Under the pieces are notes generated by a model. It was not told the DNA's origin and searched no databases. It saw only the letters and a program-made list of their open reading frames with translations. The position numbers and the translations under genes are program-made. From assembly GCA_024220525.1 (NCBI GenBank), contig JAMYWO010000008.1, positions 254,491 through 318,490 of the forward strand: 64,000 bases of DNA, read 5' to 3'. This document shows, piece by piece, positions 1-10,900 of the stretch; the stretch's first letter is position 1; each line of letters opens with the position of its first letter. The stretch comes from Cochliopodium minus. Its lineage: Eukaryota > Discosea > Himatismenida > Cochliopodiidae.

Positions 1-331
1 TTTTTTTCTTTTTTTTAAATAAAAATAAAAATAAAAATAAAAATAAAAATATAAATAAAAATAAAAATATAAAAAATTAAGATAAATTTAAAATTTGTTA
101 AAATAAAAATAAAAATAAAAATAAAAATAATAATTATTGTTTTTTATAAAAAAATAAAAATAAAAATTAAAATTAAATTTAAATTAAGATAAATTTAAAA
201 TTTGAAAAATAAATAATTAAAAAAAGATAAAAAAAAAAATTAAAAGATCAAATTAAAAATCAAAAATAAAATAATTGATAACATTAAAAAACATAAAAAG
301 ATTAAATTAAATACTCATAATAAAATAATGA
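1..331. repeat. A-rich low-complexity DNA with AAATA/AAAAAT arrays
   Basis: Simple arrays of AAAAAT and related units dominate the stretch downstream of the minus-strand coiled-coil gene. No gene is seen. The A-rich plus strand matches the composition of introns and flanks of minus-strand genes elsewhere in the window. Confidence 0.7.
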
Positions 332-1623
332 TTAAAATATAACAAACCCACTTTCTCCGCTTGAAGAATTTCTTAGTTGTTCATTTACTTTTAGTACATC
401 TTGAAGCTGTTCATTAAGGTCTTTGCTGTTTTCCTCGCTTATCTGAAGCTTGTTTTTGAAAATGGAAAGTTCGCTGTTCAAACTCGAAATCCTTTCTTCA
501 TAATTCAATTTTAGTTCTTCCATTTGGTTTTGTGTCTTCAAAATGTCTTTTAAAAAGAAAATTTTTTTATATTTTAAAGATTGATATTTTTTTAAAAATA
601 TTTATTTAAGATTTTTTTACAAATTATTTAATTTTAATTAAAATTATTTTCAATGATTTTTTCATTTTTTTTGTTATTTTTCCTACCTTGGTTTATGTTT
701 CCTTCTTTTTTCAACTGCTCTTCAAGAAACTTTATCCTCTCTTCAGATATCTTGAGTTTGTTTTGGAAATCTATCTCCTTTTTCTTTTCCAGCTCCATGC
801 TTTTAGCTTTGTCTTGCTTAACAGCAGTTATGAGTCTTTTTTTTTAAATTAAAAAAATCTCAAAAAAAATTATAAAAAAATTAAAAAATTATTAAAATAA
901 AAATTAAACAAAATTTAAAAAATTATTAAAAAATGTTAATGTATTTTTATTTTACCTTTGCAAGTTATTTTCTGAGGCTTCTGCTCTTTTCTCGATCTTT
1001 TCTTTGATCTTTTGGAGCTCCATGAATGAATTGGAGCTTTCTTTCCTTTCCTCCTCCAACAATTCTTTCACTTGTTTGAGAGTTTCTCCCAGTTCTTGTG
1101 ATTTAATTTGTTCTTTCTTTGCAATTTCTTCCCAATTCTAGATTTCAAAAGTTTAATAAAAAGAAAATCAGTCAAAATTATCGATACAAAAACAACATTC
1201 TAAATTCCTTTCAATATTGTTTTTTTTTTCATTTTTTCATCAAAAAAATTATATTTTGAAATAAAAATTAAAAAGAAATATATATTAAAGAATATTAAAG
1301 TATTTTGGATGATTCTCATTTGCACCATTATTTTATTTAATTTTCTTTTGAAAAATTTTTTTTTTATAGGATGAATTCTAATTTTACAATCAAATTTACA
1401 AAATGGTATGATTTGTTTATAACATTTTACAGCATATCCATTGTTGAACTTTAATTATTTGAGTTATTAGTTCAATTTCATTGATATAAATAATAAAATT
1501 TCAATTTGGCTTGAAATTGGAAGAATGTAATAAAGTATTAAAATAATTTCGTTCTTTTTTATTGGCATAAACGAATGTAAAAAAAATATTTAAATTTTTC
1601 TTTTTTCTTTTTACCTCTTTCAT
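332..1623 (-). CDS. coiled-coil protein of unknown function
   Basis: Three well-supported exons (1137-956, 835-687, 546-332) join in phase and end at a TAA. The protein is almost entirely charged heptad-like sequence rich in Glu, Lys, Leu and Gln, as expected for a long coiled coil, and finishes with a short Ser/Gly tail ending GFVIF. The 5' end is uncertain. A 9-base first exon (1623-1615, encoding MKE) splices in phase 0 to 1137 across a 477-base intron and would give 184 residues, but such a short exon is weak evidence and a longer upstream exon is possible. No enzymatic domain is seen. The role cannot be inferred beyond a possible structural or scaffolding protein. Confidence 0.6.
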
Positions 1624-1853
1624 CTCTTCAAAATATATTAAACTAGTTTATTTGATTCAAATTGTGTATTGAATTTTTAAAAACTTTGGAAGTATTTAAA
1701 ACTAGATGCTTTTTTTTTTATTCAAAATTCATAAATTTTATATATTTCAAAGGAAAATTCTATTACTGAATCAAAAAACAAATCCTATTTCCAAATTTTG
1801 AGAATACCAACTTACAATTCAATCATCTTTTTCCATATTTCTTTATTAAAAAA
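1138..1853. other. divergent intergenic or 5' intron region
   Basis: The region lies between the divergent coiled-coil and TLDc genes. It is AT-rich with no convincing reading frame apart from the possible 9-base first exon of the coiled-coil gene at 1615-1623. Promoters for both genes should lie here, but no recognisable element can be singled out. Confidence 0.4.
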
Positions 1854-1880
1854 ATGATTAAGAAAATAAAAATAAAAAAA

Positions 1881-4800
1881 ATGGAAAATAATAGGCCTAA
1901 TATTGAGTATTCTACTCATATAGTATTGCCATCCGATACTTTGGTAGGGATAGCATTGAAATATGGGATGAATGTTCAGCAGCTCAAATCAATGAATGGG
2001 ATGTATTCCACAACAGTTTATCCTGGGATGGTAAATCAAATAAGAAAAAGATTAAATTGAAGAAATGAAATATAAATCAAAATATAACTGAATTATTTGA
2101 AGATATTATATTTTCTATTCGAATAAAAAGAATTATAATTCCTCACTTTCAAAATATTTCATAATTTAAAATATATGAGCAACATAATTCATTTTTTTTC
2201 ATCATATCAATTAATAAAGGATTTAATAACAATTAATTGTTCCATATCATATATAAATTTGATTTCTTAAAGTTATCTTTGATTAAAATAACAAAACTTT
2301 TTTTTTTCTTTAAACTCTGGCAAAGTAGATTAAAATTTTGAATATTTAAGCATAAAAACCAGTTCTCTTTGATATAAACTTTGTCTTTTGTTTTAAATAT
2401 TTTTCAAACAGAAATTAAAAGTGAACAAAACATTTGTAAATAAAAACCAAGATGAGGTCATTGTAAGTAATAAAATAAAGGGCAAAGTGAAAAATGAAGA
2501 GCAAGATTTCAACTTGATTCTCCCAAGACTGAGGAACCTTGTCAACATGGACTTTTTCCAATTCAGGGAGGAAGAAAAGAAAACTACAGAAAAATCTAAA
2601 CTAATGTTTAAATTGAATCAAGAGCAAGTATTTTTGGAAACATTGACAGAAGAAATAGACATGATATTTTTTGACCCGCTTGCTCATCAAGGTTTGAAAA
2701 AAAAAATTTTTTTTCAATTTTATCTTTGTCTTTTTAATATTTTAAAATTAAATTCGGTGAAAATGTTGAATTCTCTTTTTATTTTTTTTTTCATTTTATA
2801 ATTATATTATTGTTTTTTGTTTAATTTTTAAATTTTATACTAACTGTGAAAAATTTTTTTTTGAATATTTTTGAAATGTTAAATTCAATGATTATAATTT
2901 TAAATTCAATGATTATAATTTTTTTTGTTTATCAATTTTTTTGAAGTGAAAGGAAAAATAATTTTGACCTCACAAAGAATGATGCTACAGGCAGATGTAT
3001 CTGACTCCAATGTAAAGAGGTGGGGTCTGCAAAAATATCAATACGACATCCCTTACAAAAGCATTTTCGAAAGTCATGTAATAAAAGAAAAAGATATTGA
3101 AATTATGGAGCAAGAAGCTTTACTAAAAGAAAGAAATAAACAACTTACAAAGTCTGGTAATTAATATTTTTATTTAAAAAATTTTCAATTTAAAGAACTT
3201 TTTGATATTTGTATTGAAACTGGAAATAGGTTTTTTGAGATTAATTAAAATATTTAAAAGATTTGAATTAAATATTAAGAAAATTATTCATTTAAAATTA
3301 AAACTTTTACCTTTTTTTTACTTTATTTTAAAATCTTATCTATTTTTAATATTGATTTTAATATTGATTTTAATTAAGATATTTGAAAGATAAATCATTT
3401 TTTTGTAATTTTTATTTTTATTTTTATTTGAATATCATTTTCTAGCTCCCGTTTCAAAATTCAACATATTCCAACTGAAATTCAGCAAAGAAGAAGAAAT
3501 AATCAAACCACTTAATATAATCGAACACAACAAAGATCGAAGGGTCAAATATTTTTCTATCGGATATTACTCTAATGAAAATGGAGACAACAAAGAAATG
3601 TTGAGGAAAAAAGGTTTTTTGTATATGGCTGTGCGTGTGGATAAAATCGGTTCCATTGAAGATCGGTTTTTGGAGTGTAAGATGGATTCCATCTTCATCC
3701 CTAAGCTTATGAACGATACTAATTTATTGAGAAAGAATGATTTAAAAAGAGTAATACATTTTATTTTTTATTTTTTATTTTTTATTTTTTATTTTTTATT
3801 TTTTATTTTTTATTTATTATTTTATTTATTTTTTATTTATTATTTTATTTATTTTATTTATTTTTATTTTTTATTTTATTTATTTTTATTTTTATTTTGT
3901 ATTTTTTATATTTCATTTAATTTTTTTTAATTGTCATTTAAAAATTTTTAATCATATTTTTATTTAATTTTTTTTATTAAATTTACAATCGTTTTATGAT
4001 TTTTTCAATCGAACACAATTCTTTATTTTAGTTAATACCACATCTGCCAGAAAGATTCAAAAGTTCAAAGAAATGGCATTTGTCATATAGCACAATGAAA
4101 CACGGAATATCTCTCCGAACATTCTATTTTAACATGCAAGGTTTGTCTCCTTCCATCATCGTAGTTCAAGACACCAACAAACACGTATTCGGAGTTTATT
4201 CGAGCAATGCATTCGAAATTAAGAAAAACTTTTTTGGAACTGGCGAAACTTTTTTGTTCAAAATTTTGCCTCATTTCGAAGCTTTTCATTCAACAGGTAA
4301 ACAATTTTTTTTCCAATTTTTTTTTCATTTTTTTTTTTTAAAATTTATTTTAAAAATTGTTCACTTTTTTTTTTTAATTTTTTTTTCAATTTCTAAAATT
4401 ATTATTCTCTTTGGTTTTATTAAAATTTTTTTTTATAATCAATTTCTAAAATTATTGTTCACTTTCTTTTTTTAAAATTTATATTTTTTTGAATATTTTG
4501 TTTAATATTTTTTGATTATTTCAAATATTTTTTTTAATATTTGTTTTATTGAAATAAATTTTTTGATTATTCCAAAATTTTTGAATATTATTTTTAAATC
4601 TCATTTTCAATTTTTTAGGCGTCAACCACTATCACCAATTTGCAGACCCAGACTATATCGCATTTGGAGGAGGAATGGCCAGAGCAAGGTATGGACTGTA
4701 TTTAGACAAAGAACTTCTCTTGGGGACCAGTGAATCTTGCGACACTTTTGACAACGCTTGTCTTGCTAGTGAGGAGCACTTTAAGATCGTTGTCATGGAG

Positions 4801-4881
4801 GTTTGGACTTTGAATCGTCGTGCTCCTTCTAACTCTATTAATTTTAAGAGAACCAGACAAGGAAATTATGTTTTCAATTAG
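1881..4881 (+). CDS. LysM and TLDc domain protein (OXR1/NCOA7-like)
   Basis: Six exons (1881-2030, 2412-2691, 2947-3156, 3446-3750, 4032-4296, 4619-4881) join in phase to give about 490 residues. The N-terminus is a LysM module (HIVLPSDTLVGIALKYGM...LKSMNG), then a Lys/Glu-rich linker and a GRAM/PH-like stretch. The C-terminal TLDc domain begins at LIPHLPERF and includes WHLSYSTMKHGISLRTFY, GVYSSNAF and GTGETFLFK, ending with the typical YLDKELLLGTSESCDTFDN and IVVMEVWTL. LysM-TLDc proteins of the OXR1/NCOA7 family protect against oxidative stress and bind the V-ATPase; that role is taken from the family. ATG 1881 is preferred over in-frame ATG 1854 because the nine residues between them are nearly all Lys/Ile from A-rich leader sequence. 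Confidence 0.9.
3751..4031 (+). repeat. TTTTTA array in a TLDc gene intron
   Basis: Intron 4 of the TLDc gene is dominated by TTTTTTA, TTTA and TTTTTA units at about 3760-3900, ending at the acceptor 4030-4031. Confidence 0.7.
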
Positions 4882-5167
4882 ATTAAGGACTCAAAAAATG
4901 ATTTTAAATAAATTTGTTTTTTAATTTTTTATTTTTAAATTTTTTAAATTATTTTTTATAATTGTTTTTTATATAATTATTTTTTAATTGTTTTTTAATT
5001 TTATTAAATAAATTAATTTAAAGTTACTAAATTTTCTTTGTTCTTAACAAGATTTTCTACTGTAGTCAGAAATAAACAATTGGGCTTTTTTTTTCTTTCA
5101 AAAAAAATTTATTTTTTTTTCATTTTCGCTTAAATATAAAAATAATAAAAATTCAAAAAAAAAAAAA

Positions 5168-5812
5168 ATGAAAAAGATTTTTCTTTATGCTATTTATTTA
5201 TTTTTCATTTTATTCTTAATTGTGGGTGTATATTCTGATCAACCTGATCTTTGCCAACCATGCCCTGAAGGATTCTATGCATCAGGTAAAAAAAAAAAAA
5301 AAATTTTTTTTGGAAACATCAAAAGATGAAAGAAAGGATGCCACCTATGAAGTTTTATTATATGAATATATTGAACAAATCAAATGAACAAAAATATAAA
5401 AATATAAAATAATTAGTTCTCGAATTCCCACTATCAAATCCTTTTAATAAATGAGATATATGATCAATAATAAACCAATTACACTATTATTCTTCACTCT
5501 TTTGATAATGACAGAATGGATTATTAATTTTTGAACAATCTATAATCAAAACCTACCATTTAAAGAAAAAATATCATAATCATAAAGTGCATATACCAAT
5601 GAGAATTCGGCACTTTTTTTATTAATTAAAATCAAAAACGTTCAAATCTTTTCTTATTTCAAATATTTAATTTATAAAAAAAGAATAAAGTCTAACTTGA
5701 ATGAATGAAAATTTTTTTGATATTATTTTTTGATGTTATTTTTTTTTATTATTATTTTTTTTATTATTTTTAATTTTATTTTTATTTTTATTTTTATTTT
5801 TATCATTTATTG

Positions 5813-5843
<31 letters not shown>

Positions 5844-6625
5844 TATTCATAATTTTATTTTTATTTTTATTTATTATTTATTATTTATTATTTATTTATT
5901 ATTTATTATTTATTATTAATTATTTATTATTATTATTTATTATTTATTTTGTTTAAAGCTACAATATGCAGCAAATGTGAAGAAGGAAGCTGCGAAAATT
6001 TGTTAGACTGCATACCTTGCCAACCAGGAAAGTTCGGAGAAAAGCAGGGAGCAACCAACTGCAGCGTGTGCCAAAACGGAGCGATCTCCACCCAGAATGC
6101 TTCCCTCCTCTGCTATTCATGTCCCTTCGGTTACACTAATAACTCTGATTCCACTTCTTGTGTTCCTTGTAATGCTGGAACGTATAGAAATAATTTGTAA
6201 AAAAAAAAAACTTTAAATTATTTTATTTTATTTTTATTTTTATTTTTATTTTTTATTTAAATTATTTTATTTTTTTTATTTTTATTTTTATATTTTTATT
6301 TATAAAATTTGATTTGATTTTATTTTTATTTTTATTTTTATTTTCATTAATTATTAATTTTTATTTTCATTTGTTCATTTTTTTTATTTTACTTTATTTT
6401 TAAAATTTTTTTATTTTTAAATTTTTATTTAAATATTTTGATTTTATTCTATTTTTAAAATTTTTATTTTTATTTTTATTTTTATTTATTTTTATTTGTT
6501 ATTTTTTTTCAACAATTGTTAATTTTTTATTTTTATTTATTTTATTTTCAATTATAGTAGTGACAGTGGTTGTTCTCCATGTCCTGTTGGGACATATTCT
6601 TTTCAAGGAAGTTATGATTGTAATA
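5168..6625 (+). CDS. secreted Cys-rich (GCC2/GCC3-like) protein, 3' end missing
   Basis: Exon 1 (5168-5285) encodes a signal peptide (MKKIFLYAIYLFFILFLIVG) followed by the first Cys pair. Exon 2 (5959-6196) and exon 3 (from 6556) carry repeated CxxC-PxGxY/F modules such as CIPCQPGKFGEKQGATNCSVC and CSPCPVGTYS, the pattern of ephrin-receptor-like GCC2/GCC3 repeats. Exon 3 most likely ends at a GT at about 6625 within the codon for the next Cys, because the following 170 bases are intron-like T-rich repeats; reading through would stop after NKY. The gene then runs into the assembly gap at 6810. It is probably an extracellular or cell-surface protein with no assignable function. Confidence 0.7.
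5286..5958 (+). repeat. long intron of the Cys-rich gene ending in TTTTTA/TTTA arrays
   Basis: This 673-base intron is unusually long for the window. Its 3' third (about 5730-5945) is made of TTTTTA, TTTA and TTATTTA units before the acceptor at 5958. No other gene is seen inside. Confidence 0.6.
6197..6555 (+). repeat. T-rich intron with TTTTTA arrays
   Basis: Intron 2 of the Cys-rich gene, dominated by TTTTTA and TTTTA tandem units. A similar array follows exon 3 up to the assembly gap (about 6640-6795). Confidence 0.6.
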
Positions 6626-6809
6626 AATATTAATTTCTTTTTATTTATTTATTATTTATTCATTTTTATTTATATATTTTTTATTTATTACTTAATTTTT
6701 ATTTATTTATTTTTTATTTATTTTATTTTTTATTTATTATTTATTTATTTTTTTATTTTTTATTTTTTATTTATTTATTTATTTTCTATTTTTTAAATTT
6801 ATCAATTAA

Positions 6810-6810
6810 N
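6810..6810. other. assembly gap (single N) between contigs A and B
   Basis: A single N ends a T-rich intron of a plus-strand gene. The next base begins a 77-base sequence that recurs exactly at 32212-32288. The genes on the two sides are incompatible: one is a plus-strand gene lacking its 3' end, the other a minus-strand gene lacking its 3' part. Confidence 0.95.
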
Positions 6811-6887
6811 AGCAATGGTGGATCTCATTATTATTAAATTTGGAATAAATTAATATTTTTTTTGATACCTTCAAAACAATTCTGGAA
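6811..6887. repeat. 77-bp contig-end repeat, copy 1
   Basis: Identical to 32212-32288. It holds part of exon 2 and the start of intron 2 of the PH-SH2 gene on the minus strand. Both copies abut an N, as expected for the shared k-mer at the ends of two contigs from one assembly graph. Confidence 0.9.
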
Positions 6888-7244
6888 TTCCCTTTCAGTA
6901 TTCTGTTCAACCTTACAATCCCACAAAGGAACAAAACCAAGAGGCTTTTTATCCTATTAATAGAAAGAAAGAATTGATAATTGAGTGGATGAACAAATTT
7001 TAAAATTTCACTTAAAAAAAATAGAAATTTATATATATTTTACTTTTGGCTTTGAATAATAATACAATACTTTTGTATCTCCATCCAAAACAAAAAATCT
7101 TGATTTCCAAGATTTATATCCACCTCCTTCTTTCAACAAATATCCACTCTTTATTATATTCTTTATAGAAGATACTGATGGTTGATGTATTTCTGCAAAT
7201 GTTTCTCTTTTGGTCTTTTTGATCTTTTTGGTATCTTTTTTCAT
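6869..7244 (-). CDS. 5' exons of the PH-SH2-PH-SH2 protein
   Basis: Exon 1 (7244-7044, ATG at 7244) and exon 2 (6953-6869) encode a basic N-terminus and the first half of a PH domain: SGYLLKEGGGYKSWKSRFF with the conserved Trp, then LGFVPLWDCKVEQ. Exon 2 ends in phase 1 at a GT donor inside the 77-base repeat. The next exon that completes the PH domain in phase (VGHPDRRTFYMI) lies at 32086-31932 on contig C. The two stretches are therefore one gene separated by the scaffold order; see the entry at 27456. An in-frame TTG farther upstream is not needed as a start. Confidence 0.85.
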
Positions 7245-7904
7245 ATTTAACTTAATAATAAACAACCAATCTTTATGTTTGATTTGTTTTTTCCCTTAAA
7301 AAATTGTTAATCCCCTCTTTATTTAAATCGATCTCTTTGTTTATTGTCAAGAAATAACAAAAGATTTTTTTTTTAATTATTTATTTTTATTCGAAAATAT
7401 GAAAAAAATTATTTATATTTATTTGACTTCTGAATACAAAAACAAATTGTAATCATTTCAAATTAATATTTAGAGTTTATTTGCAAAAAGAAAAGGAAAA
7501 AGGATATATTATTCAAAATAAAATTGAATTTCAAAGATTTGTTGTATTTGGATGCAAATCAAAAATTAAATATATTTAATTTTATAAAAAATGAAAATAA
7601 ATCAGTTGCAGATGTAATTATAATCAGCAAGATTAATTAGATCTCTAATTTGTCCCTATCTGCTTAACTCATCAGTTTTATTTTCTTTTTTTAAAAAAAT
7701 GTGGTGAAAGACTCTTCTTTTTTTTTTTATAATTAAAAAAGGAACATTTTTGATTTTTTTTATATATTATTTAATTAGTGAAGAAAAAATCAACAAAAGA
7801 AACAAAAAGGATAGCAATATTGAGAAAGAATGAAGAAAAAAAAGAAAAATTATTTCTCAAATATAATTTAATCAATCTCAAAAAAAAAATATCTATAATT
7901 TTCT
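7245..7904. other. intergenic region without a recognised gene
   Basis: AT-rich sequence between the start of the PH-SH2 gene and the 3' end of the Clu/LRR/SDR gene, both on the minus strand. It must hold the PH-SH2 promoter. I see no reading frame or RNA gene. Confidence 0.5.
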
Positions 7905-10900
7905 TCATGGATCTATGACATTCAAATTGAAATCAACCAATTTTCCCATATGTTCTTTATTTCTGAAAAAAAAATATAAAAATTAATTTTTCATAAATCA
8001 AAATTGTTTGAGTTTACATATTGTCAAGTATTTTAAATACTCTTTCAGCCCCCTCAAAAAAAGAAACAGCATTTGTAAATGATCGGAAAAATCCACTTTG
8101 AACAATCCCTAATATTAAAAAGATAAAGAAATTATAATTGAACAAAAATAAATAAAATTTTACCCAAAATAGAAACAGATACGATGATACCATGATTTGA
8201 CCATTCAATAGAAACCTTTTTTAATAAATAATTAAATATTTTTAAAGAAAATTCAAATTAGCTTACATTTTTGACCAATTGATGTAAGGAAGAAAGAGAC
8301 ATTCTTGGAGCATAAAGACGAGCACTCGAATTATCGGATATAGATCCTAAAAATCAAAAAATGAAAATTTTAAAAAGATGTTTTGATAAAGATTTGATTT
8401 TTAAAAGAATGAAACCTATTCTTGTGGAGATGACAATAACTTTGCAACCAGGTGAATAAATGATCTTTTGTTTGAACACTTTCAGAGAATGAACAACAGG
8501 ATACAATATGAATTTGTTGATGTTTTCAAAAGAATCCAAAGAGAAATCATCCAGCATATGTGATTTTTGTCCATTTGAAAAGCTATTTTGAATAAAAAAT
8601 AAATTTAATTTAAAAAAAAAGAAAGATCAATTTACTCCGCGGAAAGTCTTCCTGTGATGAAAATATCGATTTTCTCTAACCCCTTCGAACAAGCTTCTTT
8701 GTATGCATCATTTAATGAATCGTAGTTGTTTAAAGTGTATTTGATGGGAATGATCTTATCTTTAAACTTTTCCTCAAAGATGACTTCAGAATCGATAGAT
8801 TTGTAATCATCAGTGTATAAAGCGTAGACGATGCATCCCAATTTGGATAATTTTACACAAATAGTAGATTGGAGTTCAAGATCACAATCTTTAATAAAAG
8901 AAATAAGGAGATGGAAATGAACAAATTAAGTAAAGAAATTTACCAGTTACCACTGCAACTAGACCTATATATTTTGGATCCAAGATTTCAGTTTCTCCTA
9001 CTTCGGATTTTCGATGTCTAGTTCTTGTTTTAGATTTGATCTTGTCTCTAAATATGAAATTTTCATCGTAGTTTTTGAAATTGAAAACGAAATCTTTCAA
9101 ATACTCTTTGGAGACGTCCATCTCGCGAAAAGGAAAGTGTATCAAGTTATTCAGATGAGATAATCGTTTGGATCTTTCTTGATTAATTTTGTTAGAAGGG
9201 AGGATCAAGTATTTGAGGGAATTGTTGATGGGACTTTTGCTCCAAACTTTGAAAAAATAGGGATCATCCAAAAGATATCCAGTAATTGATCCATTTGGAC
9301 AATTTATGTATTCCAAGCTTCCGTTGTCCTTCAACATAACTATTTCACCGAAAAGAGTGTAGTGAAAGAGATTCAACTTTCTTAGTCTGTGTGCACCTGC
9401 CAATGATTTCAATGTTTTTTCTCCTCCGTATGTGTTTCCTTTGTATGTCAAAAGGGAATCAAAATTGAGGATGTTTTCAAATGTACTTGATTGGACATCT
9501 TCATGCAGTTTTTTGAGATAAAATCCCAATTTGTCAGATATTCTATCAAAGATCTCCAATCCACAGTTGGGAAGATATCCAGCTTTCAAGATTGAAAGTT
9601 TAGGATTGAATTGAAGCAATCTGCAGAAAGATTGATTGTTGAGGAGTTCACAACCAGAAACGTTGAGGTACTGCAGACGAGGGTGCAACTTTGAAATATG
9701 CATGCATCCTTCTTCAGTCAATCCTTTGTCTCTTATTGCAAGTTTGGTGAGAAGAACACAATGAGTAGCGATCATCTCTACAGCGTAACTATCAACATTA
9801 CAATTCTTTAGTTTGAGTTCGTTTAGGTTCGGGAGTTTGTGAAAGAATGTTTCGTAAACAGATGAGTTGATGTTTGAGTTGTAAACTTTGAGCGTAACTA
9901 TTTTTTGTTTGGTCAGTTTGTACAAAGCTTTGGAGTTAGCTCCTTCAAGAGAGATTTTCTCAATTGAATCCAAATCTGTGCAGATCTCCACCAGTACTTC
10001 CGGATCTATCCTTCTACAATTTTTTAGAAACAAAACTTTGATACCAGATGATGATTTTTTTAGCACATTCAGAATTCCTTCGTTTGAGATAGAAGAACCT
10101 TTTTTTTTTGATTAATTAAAAATTAAAATTTAAAAAATATTTTAAAATATACTTTACTTTGGAGATTGAGCTCTTCAAGTACGTTGTTTGTAAGTGACTT
10201 ACAAAAATTGTCTCCTACAAGCAAACATCCAGAACAGTTAAACTTTGTAATTGTAGGAGGCCAAACAATATCAAGAGAATCATTTACCTCGAGAAATTCT
10301 CCCTCAAAAGAAGTAAGCTTCTTGAATTCTTCGATAAACTTGATTCCTTTGTTAGTAAGAAGATTGTTGTAACTCAAAGACAGCCCCTCTAGTTGTTCAG
10401 AGAATTCGTTTTTCAGAAATTCAATTTGTTCATCTGTAATGTTGGAAACAACGATTTTTAATACTTTAAGATTAGGAAAGTTCTTTTTAGTAAGAAACTT
10501 TTGGAGAGATTTGTGGATGTTTGAGCATTTATAAAGAGAAAGAACCTCCAATTTTTCCATTTGGGGTAAAGTTTCTACTTTGGAACATTTATTTATATAT
10601 AATGTTTTTAGATTTGGAGAATTTGAGAGAGAAGAAAGGGCTTCTGAATCAACGAGACTAGGGCCAATAGATAAATCTTCGAGAGAAAGCATTTGTGAAA
10701 TAATTTTCATCCCCTCAGAGTCCATATTCCAAAAATTCTTTAGTTGAAGAGAAGTAAGATTTGGAAGCCACTTTGAGATGAGATTTATTGTTTTGTTTGT
10801 AAGTTTTGAACTTTCTTCAAGAACCAACGTATTAAGAGAAGTGAGTTGAGAAAAGAAAGAAAATCGGTTTTCAAACGTTGTATCATCAATTGTTGTATAA

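Noticed and set aside
3598-3930. Phe/Tyr/Leu-rich continuation of the TLDc exon into the intron
   Set aside because: The extension is a translation of TTTTTA repeats; a GT donor at 3751 and the phase-matched next exon show it is intron.
6811-6887. 77-bp repeat as a transposon end or biological dispersed repeat
   Set aside because: Both copies are exact, abut Ns, contain part of a conserved exon and have the length of an assembler k-mer; an assembly cause explains all of this.
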